Source: Puccinia triticina (Eukaryota > Basidiomycota > Pucciniomycetes > Pucciniales > Pucciniaceae). From it: 64,000 nt of DNA. The DNA is taken from positions 1,922,001-1,986,000 of the forward strand of contig NC_070572.1 of assembly GCF_026914185.1 (NCBI RefSeq), given 5' to 3'. The notes under the pieces were generated by a model that was not told where the DNA came from, searched no databases, and saw only the letters and a program-made list of their open reading frames with translations. Positions 32,818 to 43,710 of this stretch are shown in pieces; position 1 is the first letter of the stretch, and every line of letters begins with the position of its first letter. The position numbers and the translations under genes are program-made.

Positions 32818-33912
32818 GATACCCGGGTACCCGCCACAGGTGTGGGTTCCTCCCCAAAAAACCACTAATTCTCAGCACCCGCACCCGCACCGGCACACCT
32901 CTGAGGAGCAGGAAGCAGGTACCCGGGTACCTGCGGTAGGTACCCGCGGGTGTGGAGAATGTTTGCGGCTAAGTAAGCAAGGAAGCCTTCTCGGCCAGTT
33001 GGTGTATGTATACCACCCCGCCGAGAGGAAGCCCTCTTGGCGAGCTGGTGTACGTGTTCCAGCCCGCTGAGAGAAAGCCCTCTTGGCGAGCTGGTGGACG
33101 TGTTCCAGCCCGCCGAGAGGAAGCCCTCTTGGCGAGCTGGTGTACGTGTTCCAGCCTGCCGAGAGGAAGCCCTCTTGGCGAGCTGGTATATGTATACCAG
33201 CCAGCCGAGAGGAAGCCCTCTCGGGAGCTGGCGTGAAGCCCTCTCGGCGAGCTGGCGTGAAGCCCTCTCGGCGAGCTGGCGTATGTATACCAGCCAGCCG
33301 AGAGGAAGCCCTCTCGGCGAGCTGGTGGATGTATACCAGCCAGTCGAGAGGAAGCGCTCTCGGCGAGCTGGTGTATGTATACCAGCCAGCCGAGAGGAAG
33401 CCCTCTCGGCGAGCTGGTGTATGTATACCAGCCAGCCGAGAGGAAGCCCTCTCGGCGAGCTGGTGTATGTATACCAGCCAGCCGAGAGGAAGCCCTCTCG
33501 GCGAGCTGGTGTATGTATACCAGCCAGTCGAGAGGAAGCCCTCTCGGCGAGCTGGTGTATGTATACCAGCCAGCCGAGAGGAAGCCCTCTCGGCGAGCTG
33601 GTGTATCATACCAGCCCGTCAAGAGGAATCCCTCTCGGCGACGAGCTGGTGTATGTGTAGTATACCCACTCGCCAAGAAGGATCCATCTTGGCGAGTTGG
33701 TATATGTATACCAGCTCACCGAGTGGAATCCCTCTTGGCGAGGGGTTGTTTGTATACCGCTCGCCATGAGGGATTCCACTTGGCGAGGTAGACGGGTAGT
33801 GGGGGGGTAGCAGCTCATCAGGCCAGACACCCGCACCCGCCGGCGGGTACCTGCTAGCCGCCAACAGGTGCCCGCCCACGGACACAAGGTACCCGCAAAG
33901 AGGTACCTGATG
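32818..33912. mobile_element. GGTACC-rich element filled with a 46-bp minisatellite (copy A)
   Basis: Left end aagatgtcacttgatacccgggtacc, right end ggtacctgatgacatctc with TAA beside both; these are inverted repeats. GGTACC blocks with the spacer ccccaaaaaacc lie at 32818-32960, and further GGTACC blocks at 33830-33908. Everything between is the minisatellite. Confidence 0.7.
33000..33790. repeat. 46-bp minisatellite, about 16 copies
   Basis: Consensus has ccagccgagaggaagc, then cctctcggcgagctggtg, then tatgtata. Each unit is an imperfect palindrome built on ccgagagg/cctctcgg. Long frames through it on both strands (up to 245 codons) arise because 46-bp units cycle through frames without stops; they are not genes. 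Confidence 0.92.
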
Positions 33913-34624
33913 ACATCTCTAATGCCGCTTGGTGGTACTATTGCCGTGGCGTTGGTTGTGAACCAACGAGGCAAGAGGAAGGGTCCGAAGACGGACGAGT
34001 TTGATCCGGATAGGTCGCGTGGGAGCCCGTTGTTATCGACAGCGAGGCGTGGGCGGTGGCGGTGGCCGCGGGTGACAAACAGGTATGTATTGCATTGGTT
34101 CAGAATTGGGTGGCGACCCAACGTCTATTTAAGGAGGGAGGAGGAGGTGTGTTTCCCCCCAGGGGATCCGGTTTCGTCCTACCCCCTCCCTGGAGCCCGC
34201 CAATCGCTTGATTGGGGCCTCCTTGATTTAATATTTGACCGGCCTTCTTTTGCCTGTTGCTGCGGCACAGGCTGGAGGGTCAATCCAAGGTGCCCTCCAG
34301 GGTGTTTGGGGATTAAATTCAAATTTGTGGAGTGATTTTGCAAAAGGTCATAGGCAAAAACTTAGATCTTGCCTTCCAGGTTTCTGTGATTTTAATAAAC
34401 TTGGATATCATATGTGACAGATTACATATATATCTGTCACAAGAAAATGTGAAATATTAATTTAATATTATTTATAATTCTTTTGTAAGTGTTACGCTGG
34501 TTTGCTCTGCGTAGCCAGCTGACATTTCATACCCCTTAAGATGGGACTATAGAAAAATTCAGATGTTTTTAGATCTTTTCAAAATTCTATGATTACGGAG
34601 ATGAATAGTCCCATCTGGAATGTT

Positions 34625-36777
34625 ATTTTCAGGTAGTCATTCATCTTTATCTGCTGAACTATTTTTGTATCTTACAAGGTACAGACGGACATCTTTACCA
34701 CTAATACGTTCTTTCTTATCTTTCAGAATTTTCTGCACTTGTAATTTTGAAACTTCAACTGGTTCTTCTACCAGAATAGTAGGTTGAACATCTGTAGATT
34801 CTCCAGGCCTTGATATCCATGGCTTAACCAAACTTACCGGAAAAACTGGGTGTTTCTTTGAAATTTCTTCACTCAGAATTACTTCTACTGCATTCTTCCC
34901 ATGTAGTTGTTTGATAACAAAAGGTCCAACAAAAGCAGGTTTGAGTTTTCTATTTCCTCCCAGATTATTGAAGTTTACTGTAGATAACATTACCTTATCT
35001 CCAATCTTGAATTCTGGCTCTCTATGACTCTTGTCCCACCTATTTTTGTTATATTCTACAGCTTCTGTTACACAATTTCTTGCATGATCATGGGCAGCAT
35101 CTAGCATCTTCTTAAAATCTGAAGAAGTTGGGTGAATATATGGTAATTTATCATTAACAGTATTTTCAGGCATTCTAGGTATCCACCCACGCTCCAATAC
35201 ATAAGGAGCTTCTCTAGTTGTGGAGTGTTTGCTACTGTTATAGGCAATTACCAACGCCAGGAGAAGGTTAACCCAGTCATGTGTATAACCATCTTGGTTT
35301 CTCAATTCAAAACCAAATGAACAGAATCTGCGGAGCATGTCTTCCAATGTCTGAATCATTCTCTCAGCTAATCCATCAGTCTGAGGGTGATAAGCTGTAG
35401 AAAAAGCAAGTTTTGTTCCTAACATGTCATGTAAGTTGCGCCAAAATTCAGACGTAAATTTTGGATCTCTATCACTAATAATAATTTTAGGGATTCCTAC
35501 ATCAGACATTATTCTATTCCAGAATAACATAGCAATTTCCATAGCCGTGTCATCCTTATGATTAGGTATAAAACACGCTCTCTTAGAGAAACGGTCCACT
35601 ATTACCAATACTGAATTATATGAATAAGCTCCAGCAGGCGGCAGACCAGTCACAAAATCCATATTAATAATTTCCCATTGGGATTTAGGTTCAGCAATTT
35701 TTTGTAGAAAGCCAAATCTTTTTCCTGTTTGCTTATTAGCTTTCTGGCAGATGTCACAAGATTTTATATAAGTTTGAGCTTCTTTCTTCCAATTGACCCA
35801 CCAAGCTGTATTACAAATTCTTTCTAGTTAGGGTGTTCAAAGTTGACTTGCATAAAATCATAACACTATAAAATCATAAAATTCTAAGCTGAAAAAATAT
35901 GTTGCACCCAAGCATTCAAATTAGAGCAACATTTCTAGAATGGTACATATGAAATCATTGCTTGAAAGTTTTATGATTTTATGATTTTATACATTGAAAA
36001 TTTTATGATTTCAACTTTGAACACCCTTAGTGTTCTGTCTTCTGAAAAATGCCCAGAAGTTATACCATCATGACACTCCTTTAGTATATCCACTATTTGA
36101 TTTTTGTCACAAAGTACTAGTACACTAGAGTGTTTATTTCTATAATACAGTAATCCATCCAACAGAGTAAATTTTCCTAACTTATAATCCACCAGTAATT
36201 CAGACTGTAAGCTAGAAATCAACTCAGGGGGGCAATTATCATTTTTCAAGATTTCCACTAGTGTCAACAGACCTGATTCTTGATCATAACTGTTGCACAC
36301 CAAGTCATAAAAAGCTTCATCCAAATCACACAAATGAATACCTAATATGGGGAAAATATCCTCATCATCAGGATCATACGCCGGATTGTCTGGAGTATTT
36401 GGTAAAGCCCATCTACTTAATCCATCAGCATTTTTATGTTTCTTACCTTCTTTGTGGATTATAGTCATATGGCCACGGTATTGTTGTATTGCAATCTGCC
36501 ATCTCAGCATATGACAATTAGGAGTTTTCATATTCATTAGAGTTTTGAAAGCCATGCAATCCGAGATTACTACAAAGTTAGAACCTTCAAGGTAGTAATG
36601 TAATTTTTCCAAAGCCCACACTAGTGCCAAACATTCCATTTGACTAGCTCCATATCTTCTCTCAGAATCTTTAATTTGCCTAGATATGAAAAGGATAGGT
36701 TTCTCAACCTCCTGATCATCTATTAAAAACTCTTGGTGAAGAGCTGCTCCTAACCCATCCAAGCAAGCATCAATATA
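34625..36777 (-). pseudogene. pol: Gypsy pol, RNase H and integrase part
   Basis: Minus strand. 36777-36028 encodes RNase H ([13 protein letters not shown], then [49 protein letters not shown]). Across the MITE at 35830-36027 the protein resumes with the integrase zinc finger ([14 protein letters not shown]), the catalytic core with D in MDFVTG, D in SDRDPKF and E in [11 protein letters not shown], and a chromodomain-like tail ([25 protein letters not shown]). The tail ends at a TGA at about 34637-34639 where related elements would have Trp; LPENNIPDGTI follows in frame. Otherwise the sequence is well preserved, so the insertions are fairly young. Confidence 0.9.
35830..36027. mobile_element. 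MITE inside gypsy integrase
   Basis: 198 bp with ends AGGGTGTTCAAAGTTG and CAACTTTGAACACCCT. Removing it rejoins the integrase zinc-finger region (EDRTL to ERICNTAWW), with a short tag/ctag target duplication of 3-4 bp. AT-rich interior built of cataaaatcataaaa. Confidence 0.9.
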
Positions 36778-37249
36778 TCCAAGTTTATTAAAGACACAGT
36801 TTTATCTGAATTGTAAAAAACAGGATCAAGGGTTCCCCCTATAAAATAACAAAAGAGAGAAAAACAAATCAAGGGTTTCCCCTTATGTAAAACTTCCAAA
36901 AAATGACCGCACTAATCTCCATACAATAATCATTCAAAAAAAAAAATCTCAACCTAGCCCCCCAACAACAGCAGAGCTGTGTACTCAGGCTCACCCCCCA
37001 GCCCGCGTCTAGCGCGCGGGTCAAAAGGGATGGACATGAAGGCCCCCGGCCAGCAGCTAAGGCTACGGACCCGTGGGGGGCCCACTCTTTGCCCCTCAGA
37101 CTGCGCATGTGCAACAGCGGAGGGGTTGAGGGCGATGGATAGCTGGAAGTGCAGCATCTCCAATCACCCTGGGGGATTGATAGTCTCAAACACTGCCTCT
37201 CTTTTAAGCAGTTTGTTCCTCGCTGCGTTGCTAGACTCGCCGCCGCCAT

Positions 37250-38219
37250 TGTGAGCCTGAGTCTCTATAGTGACAGCAGGACACAAGAAATGGGGGGGCA
37301 ATAGTTGGATTTCTTGGGATAAAGAAGTTACAACTATAAAAGAAAAAGAGAGAAAGAGAGAGAGAAACCAAGCAGGATAAGAAGGAAGAGGAGTACTAGG
37401 TTATTCTAGTGGGAATGCACGTCCACTGGCAATGCTACTCTTCAGAAGAGTGCTGCTAATCTGTGCAAGAAGTGCTACAGCTTCCTCTCAGGAGGGTATC
37501 TGGATTAGATAAGTCTTAATCCAGCCACAGTTTTTTAGACTTCTCTCTGGACAGTCAAGGTTCTTAAAGGGAAACCTGAGGGACAGCCCTGAACCTAGAT
37601 TTTGAGGCAAAGGCCTGATGATAAGAAGGGACAGCCCTGTAATCAAGATGGAGGCAAAGGCCTATAGATTTGGAGGGACAGCCCTGTGATCAAGGAGGAA
37701 GCAAAGCAAGAAGAAAAGGCAGATCAAGCAAGACACAGAGTTGTACCTCTGAGATAATCAAGGTTCAGTGAAAGAGGTTACTTACTGTCAATATCCTAGG
37801 CGCCTGTGACGGTAGGTATACTGGGAGTAGAGTAGGCTCTTTGGTGGTGATCCTGGGGTTATCTGGGTGGTGGTTCTGGTGTGCTGAAGTCTGTAGATCC
37901 GCCTCAGGCAAGGGGGATCCTGACTACGAAAATTTTCACAGTTTGCTTATGTAATTTACATATGTACATGTGGTTTGGCGCGCCTGGTAGCGCTGACACG
38001 TCACAACTGCGCAAGGGCGCCATAACTCAGTAACTCAGGGAAGGAGTATAGTTACAAGGAATTGATAAGTTGTAACTAGGGTTAAAATTGCATGAGGAAA
38101 CAGAATATGAAGTCAAAACAAGGTTATCTCTTAAGATGAAAAAGATATAAAGTAATTTATATGTAACAAAGGTAGAACAGGCAGCTTTTAGGTCAGCTGT
38201 GATGACTCTAAGGCTGACA
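37250..38219. mobile_element. Solo LTR with target duplication GCCAT
   Basis: 970 bp, TGTGAGCC...GGCTGACA, flanked by GCCAT at 37245-37249 and 38220-38224. Sister of the LTR at 26459-28079 without its nested insertion. It sits inside Helitron 1, so it either came later or moved with it. Confidence 0.94.
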
Positions 38220-38462
38220 GCCATTTTCTCAACTCCCTCTGAATCAAATTCACCGTTACCCTTGCCATGACATTGTACATATCCACCGTCGCTATCTGCA
38301 ACCCACCAACACACCACCCTATCATCACTGTGCACTAACAAACCACCGTGGCGCAACCTGACTCAGACTTGTACGTCACATCTGCCGTTCCTTTGGCTCA
38401 CATTCCTTTCCCCTGTCAATGCTTCCCCATTTTTCCGCTGAAATTCCTCTGAAGCTCCATAT

Positions 38463-38858
38463 TTGCCCCACTTGACCAGCTCCTTCCAAAACCAAAACCG
38501 AAACGGGCCGCGCAAGTCAATCAGCTTTGGCTTGACCAAAGGGTCCAAGGGTAGCGGAAGTTCGCATTACCTTGGTAGTAACATGGGTGGCGAGATGGCT
38601 CGTTGTTGGATCAGCTCGGCATCGAATCAGAGCCTCTCTAGCAGAGGGCTACACGAGACACAGATGAGGATGTCTCAAGCTACCACCTCTTCGCTGAGGC
38701 AGATGACGACGGATCGGACAATCAAACCGCCTAAATTGCCGGCCCAAGAGGGCAGTTCAAATTTGGAGTCCGCCAAGTCTGAACCCCTCAAGCCTTCTCA
38801 CCCGCCCTCCCAGACTTCTCCTCCAAAGCCACCAAAGGAGAAAAAGAAGTCGTGTTGA
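38463..38858 (+). pseudogene. Possible captured gene fragment in Helitron 1
   Basis: 131-codon plus-strand frame, Ser/Thr/Lys/Pro-rich, ending PPKPPKEKKKSC. Composition is richer in GC than its surroundings. No family recognised; part of a basic tail of a host protein is possible. Confidence 0.3.
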
Positions 38859-38948
38859 ACTAATTTTTTCTCTGTGCAGGGACTTGGAAGAACGGACTGA
38901 ATTCAGCTCCTAGACAGCTCTGCAACGCACAAGGGCCAACCGACGCCC

Positions 38949-39188
38949 TTGACACCCGCGTCCACCCCGCCGATCTCGCGCACATTCAGCTGTATGTCAC
39001 TCGACGCGCGAGCCGACCAGTCCGCCGCCGACCTGCTCTCGCATCGCTCTCTTGTCTCGACCTTTAACAAGCTCCCTCCCACCCACAACGCATCCTTTGG
39101 CTGTGAATGTGTCGCACCCAACAACAATATCTGGAAAATTTTGCTTGCCTGTCCCCATCACCCTTTCCCACTCACCCCCTCCACTTGA
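38949..39188 (+). pseudogene. Possible captured E2-like fragment in Helitron 1
   Basis: Plus-strand frame with ADLLSHRSLVSTFNKLPP then NASFGCECVAPNNNIWKILL, which vaguely recalls the N-terminal part of ubiquitin-conjugating (E2) folds, then breaks off. The resemblance is weak and unverified. Confidence 0.2.
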
Positions 39189-39887
39189 AGATGTTGCTTG
39201 AGAAAAGTGCTGCTCTTGAAGTAGTGCTCAAGTGAGCCAAGCCAGTTGATCAAAAATTGTTTTTTGATTGTTTCTTTCTGTATTCTCATGATTATTTTGT
39301 TTTGCAGCCACAAATTTATGAGAGGTCAGCAATTAGGTAGATGGTAAACAAAAGAAATAAAGAACATACACCAAAACCAACTGCCTGTGAGACAGCAAAA
39401 GAATGTCTTTTGTTTTTCAGTTGTATCCAGGATCATACATGTTCCTGGAGAGGTTAGCTGTGCACAGTAGCAAGCATGAATTCTAAAGGTACCAGCCAAA
39501 CTTTATCTCCAGTCATAATATCCATATACAATCATCTTAGGGAACCTAAGGACACCTACATACAATTGAGCCCTCCTGCTATACCACCATGGCTGGGACA
39601 CAAGTGCTCAAAGCTAAGAGATTCTGGGCTATAAGCAGGTCCTAGAAAATTTGGAATGATTAAAAAAAATCATGCTTGGGAAGGAATTATTTTTGGTGAA
39701 ACTTTTCTATAATTAATGGATGGTTGTAATAGAGGGGGGCCAGCCTTGCAAGGAAAACCTGATGTGTCTCAGGGATATTGGATATATTTGTATGAAGTTA
39801 CACTTGGAGGCTAAATGGGGGGGGGGCATGAGATTTGAATGCCGGGGAGACAAGGAGAGTAAATAGAGAAGGTGAGTCAACTGAAGC

Positions 39888-39926
39888 TAAATTTTGCAGC
39901 GGCAAAGCTGCCTTGACCTCTATAAT
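39888..39926 (+). repeat. Second Helitron 3'-end-like sequence
   Basis: ttttgcagcggcaaagctgccttgacctcta matches the 3' hairpin end of Helitrons 1 and 2 but ends CTATA rather than CTAG. It lies 323 bp before the real end of Helitron 1, in the same orientation. Confidence 0.7.
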
Positions 39927-40249
39927 TCTGAATACCAAATTTGTTTCATAAAAATTTGATCATACAAATCAGTGAGAGTTGAATTCAAATCACAAAATCA
40001 TAAAATCATGACACTTTTGAGTGATAAATTTTTATGTACAATTCTGGAACTTTGCTCTGTTTTGAGTTTTTGGTTGGAACCTATTTTTTCAGATTAAATA
40101 TGATTTTACGCAAGGCAACTTTGAACACCCTCTAATTAGGAAACTAATGTTAAATTTACCAATGTAAAAAGGGATAATGGTGAACTGTGTAATTAATTTG
40201 TAGAGGCCTAACACTGAATTTGCAGCGGCGGAGCCGCCTTGGTCTCTAG

Positions 40250-40864
40250 TAATATAAATGGTTTAGTGTAATCCGGTTGGGCCAAGACTGGTGCGCTAGT
40301 CAATAGATTCTTCAGCTGTTCATAAGCTTGTGCTCTCTCATATGTCATTACAAATATTGTATCTTCATTACAAATTGCATACAAACATTTAGTAATATTA
40401 GAGAATTGTGGAACAAATTGTCTATAATAACTACAGAATCCCAGAAAAGACATCATCTCTTTCTTATTAGTTGGCATAGGATTCAGTAAAACTGCAGCTA
40501 CTTTATGTTGATCTACTGCTAACATAAGACCAGACACTATACGTCCTAGGGATTTGAGCTCTCCATATCCAAAGTTACACTTCTTAATAGACATCTTTAA
40601 TCCTGCTTCAATGGATTTTTCTAAGATCATTCTTACCTTTTCTTTGTGATCATCCCAGTCTTCAGAATAAATTATAATGTCATCTATATATACCATCATC
40701 CATCCATGTCTGATATATTGGCCAAATATAGAATCCATCATCCTTTGAAAGTGAGAAGGAGCATTCTTGATACCAAAAGGCATACAGAGATATTCAAATA
40801 CCCCCAGATGGCAAATTATTCTGAGAAACTTACAAATTTCTTCTTCTCGGTCCAAGGGTTCCAT
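40250..40864 (-). pseudogene. pol: Gypsy reverse transcriptase part
   Basis: Minus strand: GVFEYLCMPFGIKNAPSHFQ, YIDDIIIYS (catalytic YxDD near 40690), SFLGFCSYYRQFVPQFS, PVLAQPDYTKPFI, which then continues in the RNase H part beyond Helitron 1. The start of the RT and the protease are missing: 5' of LRIICHLGVFEY the frame shifts into unrelated sequence, so there is an internal deletion. Confidence 0.9.
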
Positions 40865-40947
40865 CCTTTGATGAAGGCTTCAATCTTGTCATTCGGCATG
40901 AGTTTCTGGAGAGCTTTTTGGCTCTCTTGCGCTTTGGTTGGAAGAGA

Positions 40948-41735
40948 TCAGAGGTTTGGGGTTGCTCTGAGTAATTCCTCCTTGAGACATTTCTTCCAGG
41001 TAGCAATATGCTCTCTGACCAGGAGTACCGCCTTCTCCTCCAAGGGCGAGGATATTTCGCGCGCGGCTGGGAGCGCTGTGTTGCCGGTCGTGGTAGGGAG
41101 TGCTGGGATAGCCGCCGAAGAGGTGGACGGAGGTATGTCCAGATCCATCGCCGAATCCTTTGACGTATCCTTCTCCGGGATCAAAGCTGGTGCATCCTTT
41201 CGATTCAATTGCTTGAAATTCATGTTCTTGATTTGTTCTTGGAGCATTTCTTCCTCGCGGTCTTGTTGGATCTGGGAGGAGTCCTCTGAGCTCGGGTTTG
41301 TTTGATCTGGTAGGCGCAGTCATTTTTGATTAGTTATAGATTAGTAAATGTATGAAGAATTTGAACTAACTTATAATCGGATCAATGCTTTTCTCAATAG
41401 CAAGATCTGGACCAGGAGTAGCAGCGATATTGCCAACGGCTGTGCAGATGGATTTGCTATCGGAAGCCACTAATAATGGATGAGAAGTTAGATGATTCTT
41501 GATATAAGGAAACTTTAGAAGAATAATACTTCTTCTTCTAAGGCGCCTTTGTTCGCGGTGGTAAGCTCTGTGGTTGCAAACGAGTTTGTTGATAGCTAGT
41601 CTAGCTTCAATGTCTTCTTGCTTGTGGATATGAGCGTGGTAGACAGCAAGTTGGATCTGTTCTTCGCAAGTAAGAGACTCCCACTCAGTAGGTACGTAAT
41701 TGCGTTCGGCTTCTTCTTTGCGTAACCTGAGATAT
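40948..41735 (-). pseudogene. Spliced frame in the gag position of the gypsy element
   Basis: Between the right LTR and RT. An exon at about 41730-41371 (LRKEEAERNYVPTEWESLTCEEQIQLAVYHA... to EKSIDPII) follows an acceptor-like TCTCAG. It joins in phase over a 64-base intron (41370-41307, GTTAGT...CCAG) to an exon at 41306-40948 (NQTNPSSEDSSQIQQ... to EELLRATPNL, stop). Upstream exon not found. It does not look like the zinc-knuckle gag of other gypsy elements; it could be a captured host gene piece. Confidence 0.4.
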
Positions 41736-41974
41736 CAAAGATAGTAATTGATCAGTTCGGCAATTTCTTTTAGGTTCACTAGAAGAAAGAGATATAGAAG
41801 AATAGTTCAATATTTTTATATTTTTTATGTTATTTTGATAGAATTTTTAGATAGATGAAAGATGAGTTAGAATGAAAGTAAATTTTTTTATTGGTTTGGT
41901 AATTTTCTTGAAAAAAACAAAAAGAGTATTATAAGAACCAAGTACGAGTATTGTTCCCAGCCAGACCCCCAGTT

Positions 41975-43710
41975 TTCAGCCTCGGTAATGCCAAGAGCTA
42001 AGCTCTTCTAGCTAAACCGGGTGAGAATATAAGATTTTTAGGGTTTTTTTGGATATTTTTTGTTTATTTATTTCAAAGAAATAAATATAAAGAATAAAAA
42101 GGAGGGGCCCGACGTATCGGGGGTGGTTTAATCCCTCTGAGATAGGTGGCTGGGGCCTGATAACAGGTTTGGTTTGGATCCCAGGCTTACAGAAAGAAGA
42201 AATGAGGCAATAATGTGAAGGGTATTTACTTACTATTAGTAACCTATCACTTATTGCGACGATCTTCGAAGATGAGGACGGTGACGAAGGCGTTTATACG
42301 AACATTATGGAGCTCCGTCCGGTGCTAGGCCGGCGGCAGCGCTGGGAGGGGATGGATGCCTGGTGGCTGCCCTCACGGATGATCCGGAGAATGAGTCTGG
42401 GGGGATTCCAGTTGATAGCTTGTGGTGGGGTGGTTTTGATTTTGTTTCGCCGGGGTTTGGATCCTCGGTGGCGGTTGGTTTCGTTGGGAAAGGATTCTTG
42501 ATGGGAAATGGGACTCTTTTAATGTTGGACTTGGGCTCTGGACTCTGGACTCGAGATGGCGGATCAGAATTCCATGCCGCTCCCCTCCTCCAAGTTCCGC
42601 GAACTTGGACTTGGGGAGGCAACATGTCACATACATTTCATCATCTCCTTGCGCGCCGTGCGCACACACACAAAACAACACAAAGAAACAAGTCAAACAA
42701 AAGAAAAAATAGAAAACAGAATCAAAACAAAACAGAACACAGAACTCAGCAGGATGGAAATAGAGTAGAAGGAAAAGAGAACCACAGCCTAAGAGGTGAG
42801 AAAGAAATGACACAACACAGGGAGGAGGAGCATAGAAATAGATCAGAAACAAAAGACATGGAATAAACCCACAGCACAAGCTGTGTTAGGACCAAGAAAG
42901 AAAAAAGGGAGAGGGAATGGGGGAATAGGGACAGAGAGGGAAGAAAAGGTTGTCTGAGAACTTTGAGTCTTGAGAGGATTGATCTTGAAAGGAGCGCCGG
43001 TGAAATTTGAGAACTGAAAAATGATTTGACTACCGGTTTGACCACCACAACGTTTCTACTGAAAACTGTATTGATTGGTTTTGGATAAGAATTTGAGTCA
43101 ATAGAGTAGTCAGTTGATCGTTCAGTGTGTCTAAGACTAAGCTGAGGAGAAAAAGAAATGAGGTCAAACAGACCTCTTTAAATATTCTTTCTATCTCCTG
43201 ATTCGATGGGGATATTATTTCACTCAAATATCTTTGCGGACTGGGGGGGTCAGTATTTCTCAATGACCATTTGATTCTTGATGGGGTTGTTGCTTTCTGT
43301 CCGTTTATCTCTTGCGAGCGCTAATGGGGCGGTTGGTTATCGAGGTTGATCGGTTTATTGCTTTTGAACTTGGTTTATCACACTTGAACTCGGATGGGGC
43401 ATTTGGTTGTCTGGAGAATCTTATTTCTCAGACACTATCGGATAAGTGAAACCTGTCACTTAGATGTCATTGACATGTTTGTATGTAGCTCACGCGCCCG
43501 GGTGTAGTTTATTATTCACCCGGACTATATTTCAAATACTCACTACTTTTCAGCTTAAACTATATGTACATACATATTTTATGTATTTATTATATATTTA
43601 TATTATGAGTGACAGATCACATATATATCTGTCAAAAAAATCTATGAAATATTAATTAATATTTATTTATACAAGTGTTACGCTGGCTTGCGCTGTGTAG
43701 CCAGCTGACA
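41975..43710 (-). mobile_element. Gypsy 5' LTR with a ~750-bp insertion
   Basis: Matches the left LTR over 41975-42300 and 43050-43710; ends gtagccagctgaca at 43710. The outer flanks of the two LTRs differ (CATCA before 29816, GGGGT after 43710), so no target duplication remains, implying recombination or a flanking rearrangement. It abuts the broken hAT gene, which it probably interrupted. Confidence 0.88.
42300..43049. mobile_element. Insertion in the gypsy LTR, unassigned
   Basis: Absent from the sister LTR; possible aac duplication at both edges. 42305-42625 is open on the minus strand as a Pro/Ser-rich frame (106 codons, no motif); 42670-42960 is purine-rich simple sequence. No terminal inverted repeats were recognised. 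Confidence 0.5.

Larger units (their letters stand above)
30684..34405 (-). mobile_element. Non-autonomous Helitron 2, exact TC...CTAG ends
   Basis: On the minus strand it starts TCCAAGTTTATTAAA (34405) and ends hairpin-containing GCAGCGGCAAAGCCACCTTGG then CTCTAG (30684). It lies exactly between host A and T with no target duplication. Joining 30683 to 34406 restores the LTR sequence seen at 43585-43615. Length 3722 bp. No Rep/helicase. The interior (30690-32815) shows only weak frames; 32818-33912 is a GGTACC element with a 46-bp minisatellite. Same family as Helitron 1. Confidence 0.9.
29816..34524 (-). mobile_element. Gypsy 3' LTR, interrupted by Helitron 2
   Basis: On the plus strand it starts TGTCAGCCTTGG at 29816 and ends gtagccagctgaca at 34524, so the LTR has inverted ends TGTCAGC/GCTGACA. 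Without the Helitron (30684-34405) it is 987 bp and matches the right-hand LTR (41975-43710). On the element's strand the purine tract CTTAAGGGGTATGAAA at 34525-34540 sits directly beside it, as a polypurine tract should. Confidence 0.9.
36778..40249 (+). mobile_element. Non-autonomous Helitron 1, exact TC...CTAG ends
   Basis: Starts TCCAAGTTTATTAAAG (36778) and ends with the hairpin gcggcggagccgc, nine bases, then CTAG (40249), inserted between A and T. Joining 36777 to 40250 recreates an uninterrupted gypsy reading frame ([13 protein letters not shown]), which proves the borders. Length 3472 bp; it holds a solo LTR (37250-38219), fragments with coding character (38463-38858, 38949-39188), a second 3'-end-like sequence (39888-39926) and a decayed MITE end near 40120. 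No Rep/helicase seen. Confidence 0.93.

Noticed and set aside
32872..33769. Long open frames of 207-245 codons on both strands
   Set aside because: They are translations of the 46-bp palindromic minisatellite and are open in several frames on both strands at once.
33000..33790. CRISPR-like array
   Set aside because: Units are directly adjacent with no unique spacers, and the DNA is eukaryotic; the same applies to 62040-62640.
36869..38356. Host gene interrupted by the solo LTR at 37250-38219
   Set aside because: Frames on both sides do join after LTR removal on the minus strand, but the sequence has no recognisable motif and the join may be chance.
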